A stretch of DNA of 46,440 bases, from contig CBFHQJ010000035.1 of assembly GCA_965657795.1 (NCBI GenBank), positions 1 through 46,440 of the forward strand. The letters are read 5' to 3'. Source of the DNA: SW10 sp965657795. Its GTDB lineage: Bacteria > Verrucomicrobiota > Verrucomicrobiia > Verrucomicrobiales > Akkermansiaceae. The position numbers and the translations under genes were made by a program. The notes below the pieces were generated by a model. The model was not told the origin of the DNA. It saw only the letters and a program-made list of their open reading frames with translations, and made no database searches. Positions within the stretch are counted from its first letter, which is position 1; each line of letters opens with the position of its first letter. This document shows, one piece after another, positions 33,919 through 42,129 of this stretch.

Positions 33919-35144
33919 TGAAACTTGAGTCCGCTACCTGGTTGATGCGGCGGTGCCGGTTGTTGTGGTTGGCCAGGTTGTTGCAGTGGCTGAAGGCCGG
34001 GGTTTGCGACGATGAGAGTGGAACCGTCACCGGTGGACATGGTAACCACGACGAGCAAAATTGAGATTCCAAGTATGCCGACCGTGACGAAGCAGCTGGG
34101 CTCAAAGGCAGTCTTGTAGCGATTGGAGGCTTTTGCTTTGGCTTTAGCCATTTCATTTTTTCTCTCGGTGGCCTGCTTCTCCAGATCAGCCTCAGCCTTG
34201 GCTTTAGCCTCCTTGTCCTCTATTTCATCAACCGCCTCAGCTGCCTTCTCGGTCATGGTGGTGAGGGCTTTATCCATTTCCTCCTGAGCTTTTACGGATT
34301 CATCGATGGCTTTCTGCGCGTCCTCTTGAAGCTCGATGTAAGCTTTGATCATCGGAAATTTTTGGGCCATTTGAACCCCGATAAGAATCGCGGAAGCTGC
34401 GAAAAGAAGCTGCGCCATCATCGTTAAAACCTTGGCCTTGTTGAGGAGTCCTATCAAGGCAAGGAAGATACCAACTCCGATGGCAATGAGGGCAATTAGA
34501 TTGAGGGTTGAACTCTTATAGTTTTCTTCCCCGGAGTCATCTTTTTCACCATCTCCGTCGATTTCCTTTCGTATTTCGTCCTCCGAGACCCCAAATTGTT
34601 TGGCTTGTTCGGCAATCGCCTTGTCGGTAATGGTTTCACTCTGGATAATGGATTGCATCCCGGTCTGAGTGGCGATCTTGACGATATTCTTCTCCACTTT
34701 GAAAAAGTTCATATCTTGTGAGACGGAAACCCAGGGAAAGAAGTAGAGGATCAGGGCAATGACGCCGCTGGCGATAGTGACAATACTCAACCAAGTCGGA
34801 GCTCCGGTTTTGGCGGGTGCTTCGGACGGAGGTTGTCCTTGAGCTGCGCTTGGTGCGACGCCGGAGATTTGCGGACTCAGATTGATCCCACCGGCTGCGA
34901 CAGGCTGAGCCATTGGCGCGGCAGCGGCAACGGTTGGGGCTGGCGCAAGAGGGACGACATGGGGCACATCTGGCAAGAGGCCCTCCACTTGCCCGGCGGG
35001 AACCCATGCCTCCAGACCTTCGGTCCAGATCATGGTCTCGTACGTGATGTTCCCGGAAGCGTAGTAGGACTGCAGATCCTGAAATGAGTAGGGGCCCTGT
35101 TCATTTCCCTCGCCGTCCAATACCCGCCACTCTTGATCGCTCAT
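33915..35144 (-). CDS. GYF_2-domain multi-span membrane protein
   Basis: 409-aa protein. An N-terminal GYF_2 domain at about 5-55 (EWRVLDGEGNEQGPYSFQDL; MIWTEGLEAWVPAG) is the form common in bacterial membrane proteins and expected to bind proline-rich or other peptides. A Pro/Ala-rich linker follows (60-112), then membrane spans at about 118-138, 218-238 and 245-262, a long Lys/Glu/Ala coiled coil (270-335) with runs such as AKAKAEADLEKQ, a further span about 346-368, and a Pro/Gln-rich tail. The Pro-rich stretches could be internal ligands for the GYF domain. The function is unknown. It is convergent with and overlaps ftsA by 4 bp; no terminator hairpin is visible between them. Confidence 0.8.
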   Translation of the reverse strand: MSDQEWRVLDGEGNEQGPYSFQDLQSYYASGNITYETMIWTEGLEAWVPAGQVEGLLPDVPHVVPLAPAPTVAAAAPMAQPVAAGGINLSPQISGVAPSAAQGQPPSEAPAKTGAPTWLSIVTIASGVIALILYFFPWVSVSQDMNFFKVEKNIVKIATQTGMQSIIQSETITDKAIAEQAKQFGVSEDEIRKEIDGDGEKDDSGEENYKSSTLNLIALIAIGVGIFLALIGLLNKAKVLTMMAQLLFAASAILIGVQMAQKFPMIKAYIELQEDAQKAIDESVKAQEEMDKALTTMTEKAAEAVDEIEDKEAKAKAEADLEKQATERKNEMAKAKAKASNRYKTAFEPSCFVTVGILGISILLVVVTMSTGDGSTLIVANPGLQPLQQPGQPQQPAPPHQPGSGLKFH

Positions 35145-35203
35145 GTTGAGAAACTATGGATTGAAGCAATTTCGTCAAGCCAACCCGTCGAGCCTGAGCC
35201 GGG

Positions 35204-36007
35204 TCACTTTGCGGTCCATTCGAAAAGAAGCCGGGGGAGGTTGAAGTCGCTCTTCAGAAAAAGATCGTTGTGTCCGGCACCTGGGACGGGGATGAGCTTT
35301 TTGTCGTCCGAAGGGGAGAGTTCAAAGAGCTTTTTACCATTCGAAAACGGGATGACCTGGTCTTCCTCACCGTGAATGACAAGGAGGGGGGATTCGACCT
35401 TCTTCAGATGGCGGTAGTTTGGAAAGCGATCGCCGGGAAAAATGGGGATGTGGGTAACGGCCCGGTAGGCACTGAGAAAGGGGGAAATGAGCACCACGGA
35501 ATGGTGTTTTGACCGGGAGGCGAGCCAGCAGGTGGGACCGGAGCCAACCGATTGTCCCACCAAAATAATGTTCTCTGGAGCGACGCCTTGATCGTCGATG
35601 AGATAGCGGTAGGTTTTTTCGATGGCGCGGTAGCAGCCTTTTTCGGTCGGCTTGCCACCACTCTCGCCGTAACCGGGGTAGTCATATGAGATGACGCCAA
35701 AGCCTTTGATGTGAAATGATTCGAGGGCTGGCTTAAGAGACTCAAGGTTTTGAGCATTCCCGTGCGACCAAAGGATGGTGGGCATCCCGGGCCCGGGTTT
35801 GAGGTGCAAAATGGCGACGGCTTCTTCCCCTTCCCCGAGACTGGAAATCCCGGCGCGATTTTTGGGGTAGGGAGTTCCGGGAGGCTGAAAGATGATGTTG
35901 TCGGCCATGAAACAGCCGTAAAGAGCGAGCAGAACGTAGCACCAGAAGAGGGTGTGGAATGGGCGCTTCCACGACCATTTTCCGATGATGATTCTCTTCC
36001 AGTCCAT
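35204..36007 (-). CDS. Membrane-anchored alpha/beta hydrolase (BEM46/ABHD17-like)
   Basis: 267-aa protein with an N-terminal membrane segment (about 17-36) followed by an alpha/beta-hydrolase fold. Oxyanion region WSHGNAQN (80-87), ISYDYPGYGESGG (107-119), nucleophile elbow GQSVGSG (Ser153), acid in HGEEDQVIP (Asp216) and catalytic His246 in GAGHNDL. This set matches the BEM46/ABHD13/ABHD17 group of serine hydrolases (thioesterases or lipases); the substrate is unknown. It stands between the GYF protein gene (59 nt) and, divergently, the Gfo/Idh/MocA gene. Confidence 0.85.
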   Translation of the reverse strand: MDWKRIIIGKWSWKRPFHTLFWCYVLLALYGCFMADNIIFQPPGTPYPKNRAGISSLGEGEEAVAILHLKPGPGMPTILWSHGNAQNLESLKPALESFHIKGFGVISYDYPGYGESGGKPTEKGCYRAIEKTYRYLIDDQGVAPENIILVGQSVGSGPTCWLASRSKHHSVVLISPFLSAYRAVTHIPIFPGDRFPNYRHLKKVESPLLVIHGEEDQVIPFSNGKKLFELSPSDDKKLIPVPGAGHNDLFLKSDFNLPRLLFEWTAK

Positions 36008-36086
36008 ATGTTAAGATAGTCGGGGATTTAAATAGGTCGAGGTAAGGATTGGACAAGGCAGCAGCAATCCCTCACTTTTGGCAACG

Positions 36087-37451
36087 ATGAATCGACGATC
36101 TTTTGTGTCAGGATCTGCAGCTTTCGCAGGGGCTCCGTTTTTGATGACTTCCAAATCGCAAGCTGCGAACTACGGGGAGTTTGGTGATGTTAAGAAGCGG
36201 GTCGCTTTGATCGGTTCGGGTTGGTATGGCAAGATCGACCTCTTGCGATTAATTCAGGTGGCGCCGGTTGAGGTCGTGGGGCTTTGTGATGTTGACTCCA
36301 AGATGCTTGCGGGAGCGGCGGATATCGTTTCAAAGCGGCAGTTAAATGGCAAGAAGCCACCCATGTTTAAGAATTATCAGGAGCTTCTTGATCGGGAGAA
36401 ACCAGATCTTGTTTTGATTGATACTCCCGATCATTGGCATGCCTTGCCGGCGATGGCGGCGATCGAGACTGGTGCCGATCTTTATCTTCAGAAGCCGGTC
36501 TCGGTGGATATTGCCGAGGGGCAGGCCATTCTTGATGCGGCCCGGAAAAAAGGAAGTGTGGTTCAGGTCGGAACACAGCGGCGTTCCACGCCTCATCTTC
36601 AGGATGCCAAGGAGCAAGTGGTGGATGCGGGCTTGTTGGGAGAGGTCGGCCATGCGGAGGTGTGCTGTTATTATCATATGAGATCTCGCAAGACTGCGGA
36701 GCAGGCTCTCGCTCCGGTGCCAGGTCATCTGGATTGGGATTTGTGGACCGGGCCGGCTCCGATGCGACCTTTCAACACGGTGGCCCATCCGCGCGGTTGG
36801 CGGGCGTTCGAAGAATATGGTAACGGAATCGTGGGAGATATGTGCATTCACATGCTGGATGCCGTTCGCTGGATGCTGGGGCTCGGCGAGGTGAACCGGG
36901 TTTCGTCAAGCGGTGGAATTTACGTTGATAAGAAGAGTATCGCCAACATCCCGGACACCCAAACCGCGACATTTTCCTTCGATGATTTGGAGGTGGTGTG
37001 GAATCATCGCACGTGGGGTGACGCTCCTGATCCCGAATTTCCATGGGCCTTTTTCATCTATGGAGAAAAAGGAACTTTGAAGGCTGACGTTCACAAATGG
37101 GAGTTCACTCCGCGAGGGAAAGGGAAAAAGTTGAGCGGCAAGGTTGTTTTTGAACTCGAGGAGTATCCGGAGGATCAAACTGAAGAGGGGATCGAAAAGC
37201 ATGTTGCTCCGGCTGTCCGTGGTCACATGCGGGATCTCCTTTTGCGGACTGGAGATCGCGGGCGTCCGGTCGCTGATATTGAAGAAGGATATCGATCTAC
37301 TTCGGCATGCATTCTTGCGAACATGTCGCAAAAGTTGGGCCGATCATTGGAGTGGGATGCGGTGGCCCGAAAAATCAAAAATGATGAGGAAGCCAATAAA
37401 CATTTGGCCCGGCCTTATCGTGACGGCTACAAACATCCGTCCGAGAAGTAA
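36087..37451 (+). CDS. Tat-exported Gfo/Idh/MocA-family oxidoreductase
   Basis: 454 aa from the ATG at 36087; a TTG three codons earlier is also in frame. A twin-arginine signal MNRRSFVSGSAAFAGAPF is followed by a Rossmann domain (VALIGSGWYGKIDL; VEVVGLCDVDS), the family EKP-type motif here as YLQKPVSVDIAEG, and the C-terminal GFO_IDH_MocA domain (GNGIVGDMCIHMLDAVRWML). Such proteins oxidise or epimerise sugars with a bound NAD(P); exported Tat versions are numerous in Planctomycetes and Verrucomicrobia and fold with the cofactor before export. Single gene, divergent from the hydrolase and ended by a bidirectional terminator. The substrate is unknown. Confidence 0.92.
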   Translation: MNRRSFVSGSAAFAGAPFLMTSKSQAANYGEFGDVKKRVALIGSGWYGKIDLLRLIQVAPVEVVGLCDVDSKMLAGAADIVSKRQLNGKKPPMFKNYQELLDREKPDLVLIDTPDHWHALPAMAAIETGADLYLQKPVSVDIAEGQAILDAARKKGSVVQVGTQRRSTPHLQDAKEQVVDAGLLGEVGHAEVCCYYHMRSRKTAEQALAPVPGHLDWDLWTGPAPMRPFNTVAHPRGWRAFEEYGNGIVGDMCIHMLDAVRWMLGLGEVNRVSSSGGIYVDKKSIANIPDTQTATFSFDDLEVVWNHRTWGDAPDPEFPWAFFIYGEKGTLKADVHKWEFTPRGKGKKLSGKVVFELEEYPEDQTEEGIEKHVAPAVRGHMRDLLLRTGDRGRPVADIEEGYRSTSACILANMSQKLGRSLEWDAVARKIKNDEEANKHLARPYRDGYKHPSEK

Positions 37452-37462
37452 AAGGGTCATGA

Positions 37463-37492
37463 AAAAGCGGCAGTCCGGAGACTGCCGCTTTT
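37463..37492. terminator. Bidirectional intrinsic terminator
   Basis: Perfect 13-bp stem AAAAGCGGCAGTC / GACTGCCGCTTTT with a CGGA tetraloop. It lies between the convergent oxidoreductase gene (ends 37451) and clpP (ends 37516); the A and T runs serve the two strands. Confidence 0.92.
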
Positions 37493-37515
37493 GAAATGAA
37501 TTGGGTCCGGAGAGC

Positions 37516-38166
37516 TTAGCTTTCCTTTGGCTCGGGAAGCTCCTTTTTGTTCTCGAGGACTTTATCGACAAGGCCGAAAGCTACAGCTTCCTCCGCAGAC
37601 ATGTAGTTGTCGCGATCGGAAGCAGTTTCGAGTTCCTTGGCGGTTTTGCCACAGTGGTGGGCAAGAATGTCATTGAGGCGACGCTTCAAACTATACATGA
37701 ACTCAACAGTCCGCTCGACATCGGCAGCTGTTCCCTGGGCCCCGCCGCTGACCTGGTGGATCATGACGTGTGAGTTGGGAAGAGCGAAACGCTTGCCTTT
37801 GGTTCCGGCGGTCAAAAGAACCGAACCCATGGAGGCGCAGATTCCAATGCAGTAGGTGTTCACGTCACAGGTCAGGAACTGCATGGTGTCGTAAATGGCG
37901 AGACCAGCGGTGACTGATCCACCTGGTGAGTTGATGTAGATGTGGATGTCCTTTTTAGGATCCTGCATCTGGAGGAAAAGCATCTGGGCGATGACCGAGT
38001 TGGCCACGCCATCATCGATGCCGGTTCCAATAAAGATGATGCGGTCCTTGAGGAGACGGGAGTAGATGTCAAAGGCCCGCTCGCCACGGCCATCGGACTC
38101 GATGACAGTGGGGATGTAGTAGTTGTTCTGCGGAGTGGAATCTCCGGATTCAGAGGTTGGGATCAT
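37516..38166 (-). CDS. clpP: ATP-dependent Clp protease proteolytic subunit
   Basis: 216-aa serine protease subunit that forms the 14-mer chamber served by ClpX/ClpA. Catalytic residues: Ser112 in CIGICASMGSVLL, His137 in NSHVMIHQVSGG and an Asp in the SDRDNYMS segment (Asp186 by spacing). INSPGGSVTAGLAIYDTMQ is the oxyanion and substrate strand. It starts 3 nt after the tig stop, giving the widely conserved tig-clpP pair. clpX is not next; a terminator follows. Confidence 0.97.
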   Translation of the reverse strand: MIPTSESGDSTPQNNYYIPTVIESDGRGERAFDIYSRLLKDRIIFIGTGIDDGVANSVIAQMLFLQMQDPKKDIHIYINSPGGSVTAGLAIYDTMQFLTCDVNTYCIGICASMGSVLLTAGTKGKRFALPNSHVMIHQVSGGAQGTAADVERTVEFMYSLKRRLNDILAHHCGKTAKELETASDRDNYMSAEEAVAFGLVDKVLENKKELPEPKES

Positions 38167-38169
38167 GAA

Positions 38170-39501
38170 TTATTTTTCTTCGGTTTCAGGTTCTACCTCT
38201 GTCACGTTCGCGTGCTCGACCAGAAAGTCAATGGCCTTACTGAAGAGCATATTTTGGCGAATGTTACCAAGCTGACCGGATTTTTGAAGTTCCTTCATGT
38301 ATCCTTTAACGGGCTTCTTGGCTTGTTTTGCCATCATCGTGACTCGCTGGAGCATGTCGCTGTTCTCAACTTTGAGTGATTCGGCTTCGGCGATCTCGGT
38401 GAGAAGGAAGTTTGTCTTGAGGCTGCTCTTGGCGCGAACCTGGGCTTCCTCAAAGAGTCCGGCCTGACGTTCCTGGACCTCGTCTTCGGACATGCCTGCT
38501 TCCATGCCCTCTTTGACCATGGCGTCGGCCTGGCCCTGGGTTTCGGACTGAAGGAAATCCTCTGGTACGTCGAAGTCCACGAGTTCATTGAGCTTGGCGA
38601 GGACGCCGTTGATCTTAATCTCTTCGAGCTGGCGTTTCTGACGCATATCGAGGTCATCGCGAATGAGGGCCTTGATGTCGTCGAGCGACTTGCCCTGTTC
38701 GATTTGATTAGCAAAGTCGTCGTCCAGTTCGGGGAGCTTTTCGCTCTTGAGTCCGGTGACGGTGACTGCAAATACGGCCTCCATACCACGAATTGCTTCG
38801 ATGGGAAAGTCGTCGGGAAGAGTTACGGTGATCTCCTTGTCATCGTTCGGCTTGGTGCCGACAAGTCCGTCGGTGAAGCCCGGGAAGAAGGCTTCTTCGT
38901 CGAGGCGGATCCAGTAACCTTCATTTGAAGCAAGTGGCTTGGCCTGCTCACCACCGACTTCGTCGAGTGGCTTGCCATCAATGGTGGCGGTGTAGTCGAT
39001 CACCGCAAGGTCGCCTTTTTCGGCGGCGCGGCCCTCGATGTCCTCGTAGTCGGCGAAGCGCTGACGGAGTTGATCAAGGTTTTCGTCGACGATCTCGTCA
39101 GTGACTTCTGCTTTCGGAATTTCGATGTCCAGTCCTTTATAATCAGGGAGGGTGAATTCGGGGGAGGTGATGAGCTCGGCATCGAATGTGAAGGAGCCGT
39201 CCGCTTGGTGCGTCACGTTTTCAGGGTTCTTGACATTAAGAACCTTGAGATCTTCGTTCTCCTTAAGAGCTTCCTGAAAGCTGTTCTGGATGAGTCGTGA
39301 TTCCACTTCCTGTGAAATGTCTTCGCCGTGGGCTTTTTCGATGACAGCCTTTGGCGCTTTGCCGGGGCGGAAACCGGGGATGCGGGCCTGGGTCACGAAG
39401 GCTTTTAAAACCTTGGCGCGCTCCTCGGCGACTGTTTCAGCGGGGACCTCGATGCTGAGGGTGGCGAGGCACTTTTCTTTTTTCTCCAGGCGGATGTTCA
39501 T
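38170..39501 (-). CDS. tig: Trigger factor
   Basis: 443-aa ribosome-bound chaperone/peptidyl-prolyl isomerase. N-terminal ribosome-binding domain with the docking loop IPGFRPGKAPKAVIEKAHG (about 40-58), FKBP-type PPIase domain at about 165-245 (DLAVIDYTATIDGKPLDEVG ... FPGFTDGLVG) and a helical C-terminal substrate cradle. The length is normal. It is the first gene of the tig-clpP operon, with a divergent promoter region shared with bamA (about 190 nt). The acidic end EVEPETEEK is usual. Confidence 0.96.
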   Translation of the reverse strand: MNIRLEKKEKCLATLSIEVPAETVAEERAKVLKAFVTQARIPGFRPGKAPKAVIEKAHGEDISQEVESRLIQNSFQEALKENEDLKVLNVKNPENVTHQADGSFTFDAELITSPEFTLPDYKGLDIEIPKAEVTDEIVDENLDQLRQRFADYEDIEGRAAEKGDLAVIDYTATIDGKPLDEVGGEQAKPLASNEGYWIRLDEEAFFPGFTDGLVGTKPNDDKEITVTLPDDFPIEAIRGMEAVFAVTVTGLKSEKLPELDDDFANQIEQGKSLDDIKALIRDDLDMRQKRQLEEIKINGVLAKLNELVDFDVPEDFLQSETQGQADAMVKEGMEAGMSEDEVQERQAGLFEEAQVRAKSSLKTNFLLTEIAEAESLKVENSDMLQRVTMMAKQAKKPVKGYMKELQKSGQLGNIRQNMLFSKAIDFLVEHANVTEVEPETEEK

Positions 39502-39632
39502 GACTGCTTAAATTTTGCGCTTTTCGCGGGGGCGAGAAGCTAGGGAGGTATTGCGGAGAGGTCAAGGGAGGGAAAAGGGATTTCTTTGAGCGCTTTTTTG
39601 GCGCTGGTGTCCAAGTTGACAGTTCATTGACC

Positions 39633-39661
39633 TTGACTGGGAGCGCTGTGATCGGCGTAAT
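39633..39661 (+). promoter_or_regulatory. Candidate bamA promoter
   Basis: TTGACT (39633-39638), a 17-nt spacer and CGTAAT (39656-39661, 4 of 6 matches to TATAAT) upstream of the bamA ATG at 39690. Two further TTGAC hexamers lie just upstream (TTGACA at 39616, TTGACC at 39627) and could be alternative -35 boxes or an operator. Prediction by eye only. Confidence 0.35.
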
Positions 39662-39689
39662 TGGTCCTAAGAACGAAATATTTCACTTT

Positions 39690-42053
39690 ATGCGATCATC
39701 TGTGACTCCAAAACAATCTCTCAAGGCGTTTACCCTGGGGAGCCTATTATTCACCAGCCCGGTTATGGTGGGTTGCGCGACTGCGCAGGATTTTTTGAGC
39801 GAGGCCGCTCTTTTTGACGACAAGAAGATCACAGCGGTGGAAATTCGCTATCGCGGAGCCAAGACCGTGAACGAGGCCCGCTTACGGACTCACATGGCAG
39901 TCGCTCCGGGCAAGACCTACTCCCAGACCATGCTCGATGGCGATATTCGCACACTTTATGAAAGTGGGCTGGTCGATGACGTGGAGTTTTTTGCCGAGGA
40001 TGTCGGTGGTGGAGTGAAGGTGATTGCTGAGGTCGTAACGCGCCCGCTGATCCGCGGAGTTGGATTTGATGGGAACGTGAAGTTCTCCGACAAAAAATTG
40101 GCCGGGGAAACGAAGGTGACGGTTGGCCAAATCCTGAGTGATGCCGAGATCGTGAAAGCTCGTCGTAATATTGAAAAGTATTATGAAGACTACGGATACC
40201 CGGATGTCACCGTCAGCCACCGTCTCCAGTCTACTGGTAAAGCCGGCTACGCGGACCTGGTCTTTTTGATCGGGGAAGGCGAGAAGAATGAGGTTTTCAA
40301 TATTCGTTTCGAGGGTAATCGGATCTTGAAGGACGCCGATTTGCGAAAGGAAATGGCGACGAAGGAAAAAGGATGGTTTTCCTTTCTCTCGAAGTCCGGT
40401 CGCATCAACGCTTTGATTCTCGAAGAAGATATCGATAAGCTGGAGGACTTTTATAAGAGTAAAGGTTTCTGGCGGGCAAGAGTTGGTTCGCCAAAGCGAA
40501 TTCCCCGGAAGGGTGACGGAGTGGATCTGGTCATTCCCGTGGTTGAAGGGCCTCGCTACACCGTGAACGCGATTGCTTTCCCTGATATCAAGATTTTCAA
40601 GAAGGAAGAACTGATGCCCGCTCTGAGCCTCATTGGGAATATGCCTTATTCCTCCAAGAAGATGAGGGATGATATCCGGATGATCCGCAGTTACTATGGT
40701 TCGCGTGGATACGCCGATGTGGCGGTCGTTCCTGATGTCCGTGAGACCAAGGGATCAAAGGTGAACATTTTTTACCGCATCACCCCAGGAACCCGGAAAC
40801 GGGTGGGACGCGTGAACATTCAAGGGAACACCAAGAGTCAGGACCGCGTGATTCGTCGAGAGGTGCCCATGCGTCCGGGTGAAAATTACAACTCGGTGGA
40901 TTTGGAAACCACGAAGCGTCGACTTAAAAATCTGGGATATTTTCAAGACGTGCAAGTCACAGGTTCCAACAGTTCGCAAGATGGCTACCGCGACGTAAAT
41001 ATTTTAGTCCAGGAGGGCAAGACGGGGACAATCAACTTCGGTCTCGGATTTAGCTCCATCGATAGTGTCATTGGACGAATCAACCTTGAGCAATCCAACT
41101 TCGATATCACGAACTGGGGACGTTTCACCGGAGGAGGCCAGCGCTTCAGCGTGAACCTGCAAATTGGTGCCCAGCGGACTGATTTTCGTGTCTCCCTTGT
41201 AGAGCCATGGTTCCTCGGTCAGAAACTTTCACTCGGGACGGATCTTTATTACCGAGATCTCATTTTCCTAAGCCCGGAATTCGATCAAACCAATATTGGA
41301 GCCTCGGTCTTCCTGCGAAAGCCTGTTGGCCGTCGTAGTTACGTCAAGGGAGAATACCGCATCGAATCAATCGAGATCGAAGCCGAGAGCGATACTTCCC
41401 AAGCCTTTCGGGATGAAGAAGACGAGTATCTTCGGAGCGCGCTTTCGCTAAATTACGTTTACGACAGTCGTGACAGTAACCAGTTGCCCCGTAAAGGTCA
41501 TAAGGTTGATCTTGGAATCACCTACGCCGGTGGTCTTCTAGGTGGTGACGTGGAGACCTTTACGGTGTCGGCGTCCGGCACCAAGCACTGGGCCCTTCCT
41601 TTTGACACCATTCTAACTGCGCGTGGTTCCATGACGGTGGTTGATAGTCATGGTGACAACGACCGTATCCCAATTTTTGAACGCCAGTTTCTTGGTGGTC
41701 CCCGCGATCTTCGTGGATTCCAATTCCGTGACATCGGTCCACGTGATGACACTGGCCCGAATGCCACTCAGGAAGTTTTTGGTGGAGCAACCAGTGCTTT
41801 TGGTTCGCTTGAGCTGACCTTCCCGGTCATAGGCCAGGTGAGAGGTGCGATCTTCTATGATGCCGGATTTGTAAACTCGGATTCCTGGGACTTCACCACT
41901 AGCAACCTAGCGAGTGATGCAGGAATTGGAGTTCGTCTCAATCTTCCGGGCATAGGACCTTTGGCAGTCGATTATGCGATTCCACTCGAGACACCTGATG
42001 ACCGCGCCGATGATGGCAGCCAAATCCAGTTCTACATGAACTATCAATTCTAA
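39690..42053 (+). CDS. bamA: Outer-membrane protein assembly factor BamA (Omp85)
   Basis: 787 aa from the ATG at 39690; the frame extends 21 codons further, but the signal peptide starts here (LKAFTLGSLLFTSPVMVG, ending near ATAQ-DF). Five POTRA domains at roughly residues 40-390 (for example KKITAVEIRYRGAKTVNEAR; EVFNIRFEGNRILKDADLRK; KRVGRVNIQGNTKSQDRVI), then the 16-stranded barrel with the lid-lock motif GGPRDLRGFQFRDIG and a C-terminal beta-signal ending in aromatic Phe (QIQFYMNYQF). It inserts beta-barrel proteins into the outer membrane, confirming a diderm cell. Single gene between tig (divergent) and a terminator. No skp/ompH, lpxD or fabZ follows, unlike in Proteobacteria. Confidence 0.95.
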   Translation: MRSSVTPKQSLKAFTLGSLLFTSPVMVGCATAQDFLSEAALFDDKKITAVEIRYRGAKTVNEARLRTHMAVAPGKTYSQTMLDGDIRTLYESGLVDDVEFFAEDVGGGVKVIAEVVTRPLIRGVGFDGNVKFSDKKLAGETKVTVGQILSDAEIVKARRNIEKYYEDYGYPDVTVSHRLQSTGKAGYADLVFLIGEGEKNEVFNIRFEGNRILKDADLRKEMATKEKGWFSFLSKSGRINALILEEDIDKLEDFYKSKGFWRARVGSPKRIPRKGDGVDLVIPVVEGPRYTVNAIAFPDIKIFKKEELMPALSLIGNMPYSSKKMRDDIRMIRSYYGSRGYADVAVVPDVRETKGSKVNIFYRITPGTRKRVGRVNIQGNTKSQDRVIRREVPMRPGENYNSVDLETTKRRLKNLGYFQDVQVTGSNSSQDGYRDVNILVQEGKTGTINFGLGFSSIDSVIGRINLEQSNFDITNWGRFTGGGQRFSVNLQIGAQRTDFRVSLVEPWFLGQKLSLGTDLYYRDLIFLSPEFDQTNIGASVFLRKPVGRRSYVKGEYRIESIEIEAESDTSQAFRDEEDEYLRSALSLNYVYDSRDSNQLPRKGHKVDLGITYAGGLLGGDVETFTVSASGTKHWALPFDTILTARGSMTVVDSHGDNDRIPIFERQFLGGPRDLRGFQFRDIGPRDDTGPNATQEVFGGATSAFGSLELTFPVIGQVRGAIFYDAGFVNSDSWDFTTSNLASDAGIGVRLNLPGIGPLAVDYAIPLETPDDRADDGSQIQFYMNYQF

Positions 42054-42080
42054 TAGAAAGGTTCTCATCTCCTTCAAAGA

Positions 42081-42113
42081 AAATCGAGTCCCTTTGCGGG
42101 GACTCGATTTTTT
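42081..42113. terminator. Bidirectional intrinsic terminator
   Basis: AAATCGAGTCCC / GGGACTCGATTT (12 bp) with loop TTTGCG, followed by TTT and preceded by A residues. It sits between the convergent bamA (ends 42053) and the LTD/CotH gene (ends 42130). Confidence 0.92.
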
Positions 42114-42129
42114 GTGCTCGTGGTTGAAT

